DNA of 33,872 nucleotides from Gammaproteobacteria bacterium (GCA_021151835.1 JAGKWO010000043.1:1-33872), one strand, 5' to 3'; positions 25,180-33,712 are shown, counted from the first letter of the stretch. Notes: generated by a model from the letters alone, not told the origin. Numbers and translations: made by a program.

Positions 25180-25848
25180 TTAATAATCGACTTTCATGGT
25201 TTCTTCGTTGGGAAAAATAAACAGGATAATGGCTAGCATCCAGGCGGTACTCCATACCATTCCTGCGGCGGTAAAAAATCTAGCGGCGTCAAATGCATAA
25301 TGTGCGCAGGCAATGCTCAATCCAAATCCGAAAAACCAGCCGGGAATACCGGCAAGAATAATATGGCGCGGTAAGGATTTATTCCCTAACAACAAAACAT
25401 TCAACAGTAATCCGCCGATATTATAGAGCCCGTTACCGAGCGTCCCGGTTAATTGCATTGCAATCATTTCCAGCAATTGCAGATTCGCGAGCGTTGGATC
25501 AATGCCATAACTGTGCGGAATGACAAACGCAAAAATAACTTCTGCGCCGATATCCGGTACTATTCCCAATCCTACTAATAAAATTCCCAGTATTCGCCAC
25601 TCAGACTTCGGGATATACGGCAATAACATAATACAAAATGTTAATAGTCCCAGTGCAGCCAGCATCCAGTTGAACCAGCCGAGCTGCCAGAGCAGTAAAT
25701 GACCTTGAATAAAATCATGGCGTTGAGTGACGGAATTGCCGGAGGCAACCAGGCCTTCGGTAATGACAAAGGCCATTTGGAAACAGGCGAGTGTTAATGT
25801 AATAACGATTGCAATACCTAAAAACAGTTTAAAATTTTTATTCAGCAT
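25180..25848 (-). CDS. Integral membrane protein of unknown function
   Basis: A 222-residue hydrophobic protein with about six membrane segments, starting with FKLFLGIAIVITLTLACFQM. The ATG at 25848 was preferred over a TTG one codon earlier. The loop GLVASGNSVTQRHDF lies between the first two helices. Charged residues are few, and a single His-Ser-Tyr and a Pro-Trp-containing loop stand out in the middle. I do not recognise the family. It is 23 bases downstream of mpl and one base upstream of the next membrane gene. These two genes sit between mpl and ubiX, which in other gammaproteobacteria are neighbours. Confidence 0.75.
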   Translation of the reverse strand: MLNKNFKLFLGIAIVITLTLACFQMAFVITEGLVASGNSVTQRHDFIQGHLLLWQLGWFNWMLAALGLLTFCIMLLPYIPKSEWRILGILLVGLGIVPDIGAEVIFAFVIPHSYGIDPTLANLQLLEMIAMQLTGTLGNGLYNIGGLLLNVLLLGNKSLPRHIILAGIPGWFFGFGLSIACAHYAFDAARFFTAAGMVWSTAWMLAIILFIFPNEETMKVDY

Positions 25849-25871
25849 CAATCGGTTTCCATCCGTTTTTG

Positions 25872-27290
25872 TTAAAGCGCATGTTTGTTTAGATGATCTA
25901 TCAATTTCTGGTGTACGCCACCAAAACCGCCGTTACTCATAATGACAATGTGCGTGTCGGGTTCGCTGATAGAAATCGCACAGTGGATTAATTCATCGAG
26001 GTTTCTCACCAGTTTGGCGGGAACAGGGCTTTTGTTGACAATTTCATCCATCGCCCAATCCACATTGGGTGGTTGGTACCAAAGTACATCATCTGCATCG
26101 GTAACGCTTTTATTGAGTTCACTTTTATGCACGCCCATGCGCATAGTGTTGGAGCGGGGCTCGATGATCGCGATAATTTTTTGGTTGCCCACTTTTGCAC
26201 GTAAACCGGCCAGGGTGGTTTTGATCGCAGTGGGGTGATGTGCGAAATCGTCGTAGACTTTGATGCTGTGGATCTCTGCCAGCACTTCCATGCGGCGTTT
26301 TACCCCGGCAAATTGTTCGAGTGCCTTGGCAGCGTGTTCCGGTGTTACCCCGACGTGACGCGCGGCGATAATTGCCGCTAAACCATTATTGACGTTGTGA
26401 ACACCTGTTTGTGCCCAGGTAATTTTTGCCACTTCTACACCATTGTGAATTACAGCAAATGCAGAACCATCAGCGGATAGCAACTTTGCTTTCCATTCCG
26501 GCGTGGGCGCTTGCCATTCAGCCGCTGTATTTTCTTCATCAGTGATCACCGCAAATTGTTGCTGCGGTGTCCAGCAACCCTGTTGGATAACTTCGGCGAG
26601 GGCTTTGTCGTTGGCGGGTGAAATTAACAAGCCATTATTCGGAACGGTACGTACCAGATGGTGAAATTGTTTTTGAATTGCGGCGAGATCGGGAAAAATA
26701 TCGGCGTGATCAAATTCAAGGTTATTCAATATTACGGTGCGTGCATTGTAGTGAACAAATTTGGAGCGCTTATCAAAAAATGCGCTGTCGTATTCATCGG
26801 CTTCCACTACAAAAAAAGGTGTATTACCGATACGGGCGGATGTCGGGAAATTTTTGGTCACTCCACCAATTAGATAACCGGGTTCCATCCCGGCGTATTC
26901 CAGAATCCACGCAAGCATGGAGGATGTTGTGGTTTTGCCATGAGTGCCGGCAACAGCCAATACCCATTTGCCTTGCAATACGTGATCGCGCAGCCATTGC
27001 GGCCCGGAGGTATAGGGAATGCCCTGGTTGAGTACATATTCCACACTGGGATTACCGCGGCTCATCGCATTGCCGACGACGACCAGATCCGGTGCTGTGG
27101 GCATATGTGGTGGTTGCAGATAGATCGGGTCATAGCCCTGGATCAATTCAATACCCGCTTGTTCAAGTTGTGTGCTCATCGGGGGATAAACATTGGCATC
27201 GCTGCCGGTTACACGATGGCCGAGTTGCTTGGCGAGTTGGGCGAGGCTACCCATGAACGTGCCACAAATACCGAGTATATGAATATGCAT
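25872..27290 (-). CDS. mpl: UDP-MurNAc:L-alanyl-gamma-D-glutamyl-meso-DAP ligase
   Basis: A 472-residue cytosolic Mur ligase (E. coli Mpl is 457). It joins recycled murein tripeptide to UDP-MurNAc, a step of cell-wall recycling. The start MHIHILGICGTFMGSLAQLA is the typical Mpl opening; an in-frame upstream extension adds an unconserved N-terminus and runs into the divergent gene, so I rejected it. The ATP-binding loop GTHGKTT is at residues 115-121. VVEADEYDSAFFDKRSKFVHY, FAHHPTAI and EPRSNTMRMG are the other Mpl and Mur motifs. GAGTTAAGT precedes the ATG. Two membrane protein genes follow on the same strand. Confidence 0.96.
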   Translation of the reverse strand: MHIHILGICGTFMGSLAQLAKQLGHRVTGSDANVYPPMSTQLEQAGIELIQGYDPIYLQPPHMPTAPDLVVVGNAMSRGNPSVEYVLNQGIPYTSGPQWLRDHVLQGKWVLAVAGTHGKTTTSSMLAWILEYAGMEPGYLIGGVTKNFPTSARIGNTPFFVVEADEYDSAFFDKRSKFVHYNARTVILNNLEFDHADIFPDLAAIQKQFHHLVRTVPNNGLLISPANDKALAEVIQQGCWTPQQQFAVITDEENTAAEWQAPTPEWKAKLLSADGSAFAVIHNGVEVAKITWAQTGVHNVNNGLAAIIAARHVGVTPEHAAKALEQFAGVKRRMEVLAEIHSIKVYDDFAHHPTAIKTTLAGLRAKVGNQKIIAIIEPRSNTMRMGVHKSELNKSVTDADDVLWYQPPNVDWAMDEIVNKSPVPAKLVRNLDELIHCAISISEPDTHIVIMSNGGFGGVHQKLIDHLNKHAL

Positions 27291-27395
27291 ACTTAACTCA
27301 TTATTGAATAGGGTTTGGTACGGAACAGGTAAAGGGATTAACCTATACTTTTCGGTGGATTGCAACCGGATTGATTTTGGCAGGAGTATCAACCC
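27291..27395. promoter_or_regulatory. Divergent promoter region of mpl and the solute-binding-like gene
   Basis: This 105-base gap separates two genes that point away from each other, so it must hold both promoters. On the plus strand TATACT at 27344-27349 is a good -10 match, but no -35 box lies at a standard distance. AGGAG at about 27381-27385 is the ribosome binding site of the plus-strand gene. No operator symmetry stands out. Confidence 0.4.
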
Positions 27396-28382
27396 ATGGG
27401 TTTTGGGGCATTTATTGTCCGCGTGGTTTTCAGTGCGGGCCTGGTTAGTGGTGTGGTTAGTGGTGTGGTTGTTGGTGCTGCGCATGCGCAAACTTCTGCC
27501 GATGCAAAAGCAACTGTGGATGTAACGGCGACCGCTGTTATAAAAACGTTTGCTGATACCAATGCGCGCGTAATTAAAGTTGCTGCCGCCAAACCCGAGT
27601 TTGCAATTGCCCAGGATTATTTTGTGCAGCTATTGCGCAAAGCGCTGGAGGCCGGGGCAAATGGCCGCGCAGTGCCAACCATTAATGAAACCCACTTGAT
27701 GGAACAGGATTTGGGTGTGCAGGAAATGATCCGTGGTAAAAAAGTGGATGTTTACTGGATGGGAACTGATCAGGAGCGCGAGCGTAAATTGCGTGCGATT
27801 CGCATTCCACTGGATCGCGGTTTGATCGGCCATCGCCGTTTTATTATCCAGCAGCGTATGAAGGGGGCCTTTGACGGAGTTGCCGATATCAATGCGTTGC
27901 GTAGTTATTCCGCTTGCCAGGGCGTCGATTGGCCCGATACCAAAGTCTTGCGCAACGCCGGTTTAAACGTGCGTGAAATTATTAGTTTTGAGCGTATCTT
28001 CCAGGAGGTGGCGACCCTGCATTGTGAATATTTTCCACGCGGGTACTTTGAAGGTTATTCCGAAGTTGAACAACGCAAAGCCACTTATCCGGATTTAATG
28101 TTTTATGAAAACCTGGTGTTGAATTATCCCTTCGCATTGTATTTTTTCGTCAATGCCAAAGATGAAGAACTCGCCCGCTGGATTGAACTGGGCCTGGAGA
28201 AAATGATCGATAGCGGGGAGTTTTTAAAATACATGGAGCATCACCCGTTAACGCGCGTTGCTTTTCCGCTCAATAAAGTAAAGAACCTGCGCTGGATTAA
28301 TGTTGAAAACGCGGGGATGCCGGCGGGGACCGACTACAAAAATCCCCGCTATTGGTTCCAGCCTGAAGACTTCCAGAAATAG
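27396..28382 (+). CDS. Secreted solute-binding-like protein
   Basis: A 328-residue protein with a signal peptide. The N-terminus is hydrophobic and ends in Ala-His-Ala at 29-31, followed by Gln, a plausible signal peptidase I site. The mature chain resembles a type II solute-binding (extracellular ligand-binding) domain: two alpha/beta lobes, KKVDVYWMGTDQERERKLR, RSYSACQGVDWPDTKVLR, and FPRGYFEGYSEVEQ. No transporter genes are beside it, so an orphan periplasmic sensor or binding role is plausible. The hydrophobic core of the signal is built from a 12-bp tandem repeat (Ser-Gly-Val-Val units). AGGAG lies about ten bases before the ATG. Confidence in the fold is moderate. Confidence 0.75.
   Translation: MGFGAFIVRVVFSAGLVSGVVSGVVVGAAHAQTSADAKATVDVTATAVIKTFADTNARVIKVAAAKPEFAIAQDYFVQLLRKALEAGANGRAVPTINETHLMEQDLGVQEMIRGKKVDVYWMGTDQERERKLRAIRIPLDRGLIGHRRFIIQQRMKGAFDGVADINALRSYSACQGVDWPDTKVLRNAGLNVREIISFERIFQEVATLHCEYFPRGYFEGYSEVEQRKATYPDLMFYENLVLNYPFALYFFVNAKDEELARWIELGLEKMIDSGEFLKYMEHHPLTRVAFPLNKVKNLRWINVENAGMPAGTDYKNPRYWFQPEDFQK
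27443..27478 (+). repeat. 12-bp tandem repeat in the signal peptide
   Basis: GGTTAGTGGTGT occurs twice (27443-27454 and 27455-27466) and a third degenerate copy, GGTTGTTGGTGC, fills 27467-27478. The unit is a multiple of three, so it stays in frame and encodes repeated Val-Ser-Gly-Val. Confidence 0.85.
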
Positions 28383-28415
28383 AACCATCTTATTCCTGCT
28401 TCAGGGACTGCCCCG

Positions 28416-30155
28416 TCACGCACCCAGATAACGCGCACGTTTGGCGGCTTTCATTCGGGTGAGGTCGCCCATAAATAATCCGTCGACACAGTTACCGAAT
28501 TCCGAATCCACACTGAAGGCCAGTAACTCATAACCACCCTGTTCATAGAGCGCGGCATATTGTTTAAAGAGCACAGGGATTTTTTGGTCGGCAGCGGCGA
28601 ATTCACTTTGCAGGATTTCAAAGCCCTGGTCGCGATCAAGCTTGCTGAATTTATGCTGCAAATCAATTAATACATCTTCATCGATTTCATGCACATGTTT
28701 TCCTTCAGCAAGGCTCTCGCTGTCCTTGTAATAACGTTCGTAATAAAACACCAACAAATCGCGCAGCGCTTTTGGATAATGTGCACTCATACTCACCGGG
28801 CCAAACACATAACGAATTTCAGGATGATGCTGAATATATGCGCCTAAACCTTGCCACAAATAATCCAGGCTGGCTTTGCCCCAATAATCCGGGTGCACAA
28901 AACTGCGGCCCAATTCCAGGCCTTGCTCCAGGTAAGGTTTAATTGCAGCTTGGAAATCAAACAAGTCCGCGGTGTAAAGCGCGTCTATGCCCTTTTTTTG
29001 CAAGATCTTATGGGCTTCGCCCAAACGATAAGCACCGGCGATGCACAATTTTTCTTCATCCCACAACACTAAATGGCGGTAGTAGTGATCGTATTTATCG
29101 AGGTCGCGGCGACTACCTGTGCCTTCACCGACCAACCGGAATGTTTGCTCACGCAAGCGGCCAATCTCACGCAGAACTGTAGGGTGATGATTGTAATCGC
29201 ATAAATAAATCGTGTGGTTATCGCGTGTTTTGCCTATGGGCGTTGCGGTTTTGAATTCCTTTTTCAAGGTTGCCCGATCTTCCGGGTGAGCGATGGTTTT
29301 CTCGGTAATAAAAATCGCCGGGCGATTGCCGCGGGCACTGCGATTTTTGCCTATTTTATATAAGTGCTTTTTCAAGCGCTTGATCAGCGCTTTATCGGCC
29401 AGCTTGTCAGTTTCCAATGCGTGATGTGGAATAACTTCGCCAATGCGGAATTTAATTTCGGCCGAATGTTTGTTAAACATTTCATGGGCGAGCAGGGCGG
29501 TGGCCAGGGGTTTGAAAATCATGGACGCGCTGTAAAACAGTAAAGAGTTTTTGGCGGACACAAAAATCGGTAAAATCGGCGCTTTGGTTTTACGCGCGAA
29601 GTGCAAGAATCCTGCTTGCCATTTTCCATCGCGAATTCCCTTGGGGCTCGCACGGGACACTTCACCGGCGGGAAAAATAATAATCGCTTCGTCGTTATTC
29701 AATGCCTGCAAAATATTTTTGTAGCTTTGCTTGTAGGCGCCGCGCGTCATGTTATCCAGTGGCAGCAATAATTCGTGCAGTGGCTCAAATGCCATGAGCA
29801 TATCGTTGGCGATAATTTTTACATCCTTGCGTACTTCGCTCACCAGTCGCACCAGCGCCAGGCCATCAAGCGAACCAATCGGATGGTTAGCGATAATAAT
29901 GACCCGCCCTTGTGAGGGGATATTATTGCGTTCGCGTTGTGACACGCTGTAACTGAAATTGAAATATTCAAAAATGCGATCAATAAAATCGATCCCCAGA
30001 TTGCCCTGGTGTTCGCGTAAAAATGCATTGATTTCCTTTTCGTGCGTCAGCTTGCGCAAAATACTTAACGTGGAATTACGCACGATGGGCGATTGCTGGT
30101 TAAAACCGGGAAATTTATTGGTGAGGGATTGTTCGATATTGAGCATAGCGGTCAT
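28416..30155 (-). CDS. olsF: Bifunctional ornithine lipid synthase OlsF-like
   Basis: A 579-residue fusion. The N-terminal half (about 75-275) is a PlsC-type acyltransferase with Asn-His-Pro-Ile-Gly-Ser-Leu-Asp-Gly at 90-98, GAYKQSYKNILQAL and FPAGEVSRASP. The C-terminal half (about 320-480) is a hemolysin-type GNAT (LREIGRLREQTFRL; YDHYYRHLVLWDEE; LELGRSFVHPDYWG). This order matches OlsF, which N-acylates ornithine with a 3-hydroxyacyl group and then O-acylates it to make ornithine lipid. The amino-acid substrate is inferred from the family and could be lysine or glutamine. Met4 is an alternative start, since AGG lies only two bases before the first ATG. Upstream is a candidate Pho box, consistent with phosphate-limitation control. 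Confidence 0.85.
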   Translation of the reverse strand: MTAMLNIEQSLTNKFPGFNQQSPIVRNSTLSILRKLTHEKEINAFLREHQGNLGIDFIDRIFEYFNFSYSVSQRERNNIPSQGRVIIIANHPIGSLDGLALVRLVSEVRKDVKIIANDMLMAFEPLHELLLPLDNMTRGAYKQSYKNILQALNNDEAIIIFPAGEVSRASPKGIRDGKWQAGFLHFARKTKAPILPIFVSAKNSLLFYSASMIFKPLATALLAHEMFNKHSAEIKFRIGEVIPHHALETDKLADKALIKRLKKHLYKIGKNRSARGNRPAIFITEKTIAHPEDRATLKKEFKTATPIGKTRDNHTIYLCDYNHHPTVLREIGRLREQTFRLVGEGTGSRRDLDKYDHYYRHLVLWDEEKLCIAGAYRLGEAHKILQKKGIDALYTADLFDFQAAIKPYLEQGLELGRSFVHPDYWGKASLDYLWQGLGAYIQHHPEIRYVFGPVSMSAHYPKALRDLLVFYYERYYKDSESLAEGKHVHEIDEDVLIDLQHKFSKLDRDQGFEILQSEFAAADQKIPVLFKQYAALYEQGGYELLAFSVDSEFGNCVDGLFMGDLTRMKAAKRARYLGA

Positions 30156-30183
30156 TACCTGACGGGATGTGTCCCCTGAGGTT

Positions 30184-30234
30184 ATGACTGTGGTATGACG
30201 GTTGTGTGATAAATGTATTGCAGTTGTGTGACAT
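30184..30234 (-). promoter_or_regulatory. Candidate multi-unit Pho box upstream of olsF
   Basis: Read on the plus strand, five 7-base units start every 11 bases: ATGACTG (30184), ATGACGG (30195), GTGATAA (30206), ATTGCAG (30217) and GTGACAT (30228). These are the reverse complement of the PhoB half-site CTGTCAT with four-base spacers; the first two match 6/7. They are oriented for minus-strand transcription into olsF. Ornithine lipid genes are known in other bacteria to be induced by PhoB under phosphate limitation. The first unit lies only 29 bases from the start codon, so the exact promoter geometry is unclear. Confidence 0.6.
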
Positions 30235-30250
30235 TGCTGAAACCTCGATG

Positions 30251-30280
30251 GCAGGTTCCGGTAATAAAACCGTAACCTGC
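30251..30280. terminator. Stem-loop after the YtjB-type gene
   Basis: GCAGGTT-C-CGGT (30251-30262) pairs with ACCG-T-AACCTGC (30269-30280) around a six-base AATAAA loop, with one internal mismatch. It lies 13 bases after the minus-strand gene's stop, but no T tract follows on that strand, so termination would be weak or the structure may protect the 3' end instead. Confidence 0.45.
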
Positions 30281-30293
30281 GTCGGGGAATGCA

Positions 30294-31436
30294 TTAGGCG
30301 CCGGTGCTACCCGTTAACTGTTCTTCCTGTTTGGCGAGCAGTGCAGCGTAGGGTGCTTTAAGTGCGATAAATTTACCGCTGTCGCTAACGAGTTCCAGAT
30401 GTTCTTGCAGGTCGGCATCAATCAGGCGCTGGCTAATTAAAATCTCGCCTTTATCCGGCTTCAAATAATTATTGTGTTGCACCACAAAATCTTTCAGCAG
30501 CGATTTATTGGAACTCACCGGTGCCGATAATTCGTGCACAGCAGCGGCGAGATGCAAGCGCGGGCTGGGATTTTTGGCGGCGAGGTTACTGAGCAATTGC
30601 GCCGCGCATACGGCGCGGAAACTGCATTCGTAAAATGCTTCGCCGGTGAAATCGATAATCAGGGTCTCGCCCGATAACATCTGGCGTTCGCCGGAATATA
30701 AATTCAACACGCCCTGCAATTGTTTTTCAAAGCGGCGCAGTACGGTCGCAAAACTTTCGCTGTTTAATTGCTGGTAGAGTTTGCTCATATTGGTAATTTG
30801 CAAGCTCAAGCGCACCGAAACCTGTTTGGGCGCTTCCGGCTCGGGCTCGGGAATGTCCTCAATGGTGGGCATCTTTTCCACCACCGCCGTAACGATATCG
30901 CTGGTGCTGGGTAATTTATCTTTCAGTTGCGCCCACCATTGGCGCTGGATGGTCCACCAGATGGCCAGCAGCGAGGCGAAAATCGCACCCATCCACATTA
31001 AAAAGAAGCGGTAATCGCGCTCACTGTGCAAGGGTACATCGAGCGAAACTTCCAGGTAGCCGGCAACGTTGTTATGCAGCGCAATCGGTGCGGAAAATGT
31101 GTAGCGTTTGCCGATGATTTCCTGGTTGGGTTTAAAACCACTTTGTACCAGCAATTTGTTTTCCACCGAGTGGATGGTGGAGCCAATTACATTGGGATAT
31201 TGGCCCACTTCCAGCAATATCGCCTGCAGGCTGACAAGGTCCTGTTGCAAGGTAGCGTTGACCGCCTGCCGTGCGGCGCTATTGGCCAGCACCTGGCCGT
31301 AGTGATTGATTTGTTCGCGTTGGTTAAGTTCGCTGTTATAGCTGTAAGCCCAGCCGCCAAAAATGCCCAGGGCGATTAATAGCAAGCTGCAAAGCGTGAG
31401 TTGTGGGTAACTGCGATAGGTGTTGATAATTGCCAT
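30294..31436 (-). CDS. YtjB/AhpA-type inner membrane protein
   Basis: A 380-residue protein with membrane segments at about residues 12-33 and 141-160. The segment between is a periplasmic domain (QREQINHYGQVLANSAARQA; FKPNQEIIGKRYTFSAPI). The C-terminal part from about 200 is cytosolic, with an acidic Pro-rich linker (EDIPEPEPEAPK) and a cyclase-like fold (LSLQITNMSKLYQQLN; GETLIIDFTG). This fits the Smp/YtjB/AhpA family, which sits divergent to serB in E. coli and Pseudomonas, as here. The ATG at 31436 was preferred because GGA lies ten bases upstream; an ATG 27 bases earlier is also possible. The function is not settled in any species. Confidence 0.75.
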   Translation of the reverse strand: MAIINTYRSYPQLTLCSLLLIALGIFGGWAYSYNSELNQREQINHYGQVLANSAARQAVNATLQQDLVSLQAILLEVGQYPNVIGSTIHSVENKLLVQSGFKPNQEIIGKRYTFSAPIALHNNVAGYLEVSLDVPLHSERDYRFFLMWMGAIFASLLAIWWTIQRQWWAQLKDKLPSTSDIVTAVVEKMPTIEDIPEPEPEAPKQVSVRLSLQITNMSKLYQQLNSESFATVLRRFEKQLQGVLNLYSGERQMLSGETLIIDFTGEAFYECSFRAVCAAQLLSNLAAKNPSPRLHLAAAVHELSAPVSSNKSLLKDFVVQHNNYLKPDKGEILISQRLIDADLQEHLELVSDSGKFIALKAPYAALLAKQEEQLTGSTGA

Positions 31437-31463
31437 TGTTAATAAGTCCGTGCGCAACTGCAT

Positions 31464-31731
31464 GCGTTCATCGATTAACTCCGGTTCCTGCCAGAGTCGG
31501 GAAAGACGCCCCGCCTATGGCGATGTCGTCTGGAATTGCATTCTAGCCTAAGTTTGACCTGCCTGCTAAGCCATAGTTCTCATGCAAAGTCTCGCATCGG
31601 GCTGCTGTAGCGCCGGATTAATTCCGCTAGAATGCGCGCTTTCTGCCCGTCTTGGGCCAGGTTGCTTCTCTATAAGTGAGAAAGTCGTGGCCCGGGAAGT
31701 AGCTAAAAAGTAGCTCAACAAGAGAGGCTCT
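31464..31731. promoter_or_regulatory. Divergent region between the YtjB-type gene and serB
   Basis: A 268-base gap with two TAGAAT boxes, one on plus (31628-31633) and one on minus (31540-31545), which match the -10 consensus 5/6 and point away from each other. Neither has a good -35 at standard spacing. The serB side carries a hairpin at 31654-31693. No small ORF is convincing. Confidence 0.45.
31654..31693 (+). other. Leader hairpin ahead of serB
   Basis: GGGCCA (31654-31659) pairs with TGGCCC (31688-31693), and inside it GCTTCTC pairs with GAGAAAG around TATAAGT. It lies between the candidate -10 box and the serB start. No T tract follows, so it is more likely an untranslated-region structure than a terminator. 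Only the pairing is seen; a role is not shown. Confidence 0.4.
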
Positions 31732-32958
31732 GTGAACGAAATTCTATTGATTAACGCCTCGGGTGTGGATAAACCCGGCGTCACCCGCGCTATCACCCGT
31801 GTCCTGGCCGATGTGAATGCGCGCATCCTGGATATTGGCCAGGCGGTAATCCACGATACCCTGGCCCTGGGGATTCTGGTGGAACTGCCTATCGCCGCAG
31901 AGATACGCGCGCAACTGCTGGAGCAGATCCAGCAGGCAACCGAACCATTGGGCATCCAGGTGCGCTTTCAAACGGTCACTCCGGAAAGCTACAACCATTG
32001 GGCGGAACAGCAGGGTAAAACCCGCCATATTGTGACCTTGCTCGCGCGCGCAGTGGATGCGGCGATGATTGCCGAACTTACTGCGGTGACCTCCCGGCAC
32101 GGGTTGAATATCGATTCGATCAATCGCCTGTCCGGGCGTGTACCGCTCGCCGAATTAACTGCTGATGACATTAACCGATCCAGCGCCTGTGTGGAATTTT
32201 CGGTGCGTGGCACGCCCGCTGATATGGCAGCGTTGCGCGCGGATTTTATGGAGTTATCGGCGCAATTGAATATTGATGTGGCATTCCAGCGCGATACGGT
32301 TTATCGCCGCAATCGCCGCCTGGTGTGTTTCGATATGGATTCCACCCTGATCGATGCCGAAGTGATCGATGAATTGGCAAAAGCCGCCGGTGTGGGCGAC
32401 CAGGTTTCGGAAATTACTGAAGCGGCAATGCGTGGTGAGCTGGATTTCAAACAAAGTTTTGCACGGCGCATGGCGCTGTTGAAAGGTTTGGATGAATCTG
32501 TACTCGCCGGTATTGCAGCGCAATTACGCTTGAACGAAGGTGCAGAAAAATTAATTTCGACCTTGAAAAAGCTCGGCTACAAAACCGCGATTTTATCGGG
32601 CGGGTTTAATTATTTTGGCCGCTATTTGCAAAACAAACTCGGTATTGATTATGTGTATGCGAATGAGCTGGATATTGTCGACGGCAAAGTCACCGGCGAA
32701 GTCAAAGGCGTAGTTGTCGATGGCAAGCGTAAAGCCGAATTGCTGGAAATGCTGGCAAAGCAGGAAGGTATTGCGCTCGAGCAAGTAATTGCGGTGGGTG
32801 ATGGTGCTAATGATTTGCCGATGTTAAGTGTGGCCGGCCTTGGTGTGGCGTTCCGCGCGAAGCCATTGGTGAAAGCATCTGCCGAACACAATATTTCCAA
32901 CCTGGGCCTGGATGCGATTTTGTACCTGCTGGGTTTTCGCGAGCGGGATAAGTTGTAA
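31732..32958 (+). CDS. serB: Phosphoserine phosphatase SerB
   Basis: A 408-residue enzyme that makes L-serine from phosphoserine, the last step of the pathway. The N-terminal 180 residues form two ACT-like domains (MNEILLINASGVDKPGVTRA; IVTLLARAVDAAMIAELTAV), as in Pseudomonas SerB. The HAD phosphatase domain has the nucleophile motif Phe-Asp-Met-Asp-Ser-Thr at residues 200-205 with Asp201 and Asp203, then TAILSGGFNYF, the Lys-containing DGKRKAELLEML, and the Mg-binding GDGANDLPML. The start is GTG at 31732 with AGAGAGG five bases upstream. The ACT domains suggest control by serine or another amino acid. Confidence 0.97.
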   Translation: MNEILLINASGVDKPGVTRAITRVLADVNARILDIGQAVIHDTLALGILVELPIAAEIRAQLLEQIQQATEPLGIQVRFQTVTPESYNHWAEQQGKTRHIVTLLARAVDAAMIAELTAVTSRHGLNIDSINRLSGRVPLAELTADDINRSSACVEFSVRGTPADMAALRADFMELSAQLNIDVAFQRDTVYRRNRRLVCFDMDSTLIDAEVIDELAKAAGVGDQVSEITEAAMRGELDFKQSFARRMALLKGLDESVLAGIAAQLRLNEGAEKLISTLKKLGYKTAILSGGFNYFGRYLQNKLGIDYVYANELDIVDGKVTGEVKGVVVDGKRKAELLEMLAKQEGIALEQVIAVGDGANDLPMLSVAGLGVAFRAKPLVKASAEHNISNLGLDAILYLLGFRERDKL

Positions 32959-33114
32959 GTGACACCTTAGGTTGTGAAATAACAACCGCAGTTGATAGGC
33001 TGCGCCTTATTTGATTGAAACGAATCAGTGTATGGGCGCAGTTCATTAATTAAAAAGTTATTGGTTTGTCACGTGTCCCTGTAGAGGAATTCAAAAATAT
33101 CATTGGCGAGATAA
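32959..33114. other. Intergenic gap after serB
   Basis: This 156-base gap has two small inverted repeats, GGTTGT/ACAACC (32970-32975 and 32982-32987) and CTGCGCC/GGCGCAG (33000-33006 and 33035-33041). Neither has a T tract, so no firm terminator is called. Otherwise I see nothing coding; every reading frame here is closed by stops before the RHS remnant begins. Confidence 0.4.
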
Positions 33115-33677
33115 ACTATCTTGTTCAGTAATAATTTATTCGGCGAAGTCCAATGGAAAGCACAAGGTGTTGGTTGCGGTGCTGTCACGGATTGCGATAA
33201 CGGTGCGCATGCCAACCACAAAATCCATCTCACTTGCGACAACATGGGTGATTTATGGAAAGTAAATTATCCGGATAACGATATTGTTACCGCCCCGGAG
33301 ATCATTTACACCCGCGACAAAAACGGCAACGTCACCACCATTCAAGTGGGCACCATCCCCCGGCTCTACAACTACAATATTTTAGGCTTGTCACGCCAGT
33401 TAACCGAAAGCATCAAGACTCGCGCAAAGCGAAAAATTGTTTTACACGGACGCGGATGACGCTGGCATTAATTGCATCTACCTCGGTAATCGTTTAATCG
33501 CAAAATATGGGGGCATTCCGGAGAACGGTAACAGACAACATTATTTGCCTTTTGGTGCGGGTATCAAAGGCGAGATCAATGATAGACTGCGTTGGCCATA
33601 AGTTTGAAAAGGATATTGGTCTGAGTTACGTGCAGACGCGGGCAATGCAGCGGCATAACAAGCTAAAAATGTATTGA
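33115..33677 (+). pseudogene. Degraded RHS/YD-repeat core remnant
   Basis: Three overlapping reading frames carry consecutive pieces of one RHS-type C-terminal core. Frame 1 (33115-33459) has NNLFGEVQWKAQGVGCG, TRDKNGNVTTIQVG and YNYNILGLSRQLTESI. Frame 2 (about 33431-33601) has KLFYTDADDAGINC and IYLGNRLIAKYGGIPENG. Frame 3 (33594-33677) has GHKFEKDIGLSYVQTR, where an intact core would read on into ARYYDP. The order matches intact RHS proteins, so frameshifts near 33430 and 33595 have broken it. The N-terminal part of the protein is missing. RHS cores carry variable toxin tips, and none is seen here. Confidence 0.75.
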
Positions 33678-33712
33678 TGACATAGTAGACGGAGCGATTT
33701 AGGAACTCGGTA

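Noticed and set aside
27291..27491. N-terminal extension of mpl by 67 residues
   Set aside because: The added part is rich in Thr, Asn and His, has no Mpl similarity and overlaps the divergent secreted-protein gene. The MHIHILGICG start is the standard Mpl beginning.
33645..33672. attC-like GGCATAACAAGC near the RHS remnant
   Set aside because: Only one core-like half is visible, with no paired core site or palindromic body. It is too little to call an integron site.
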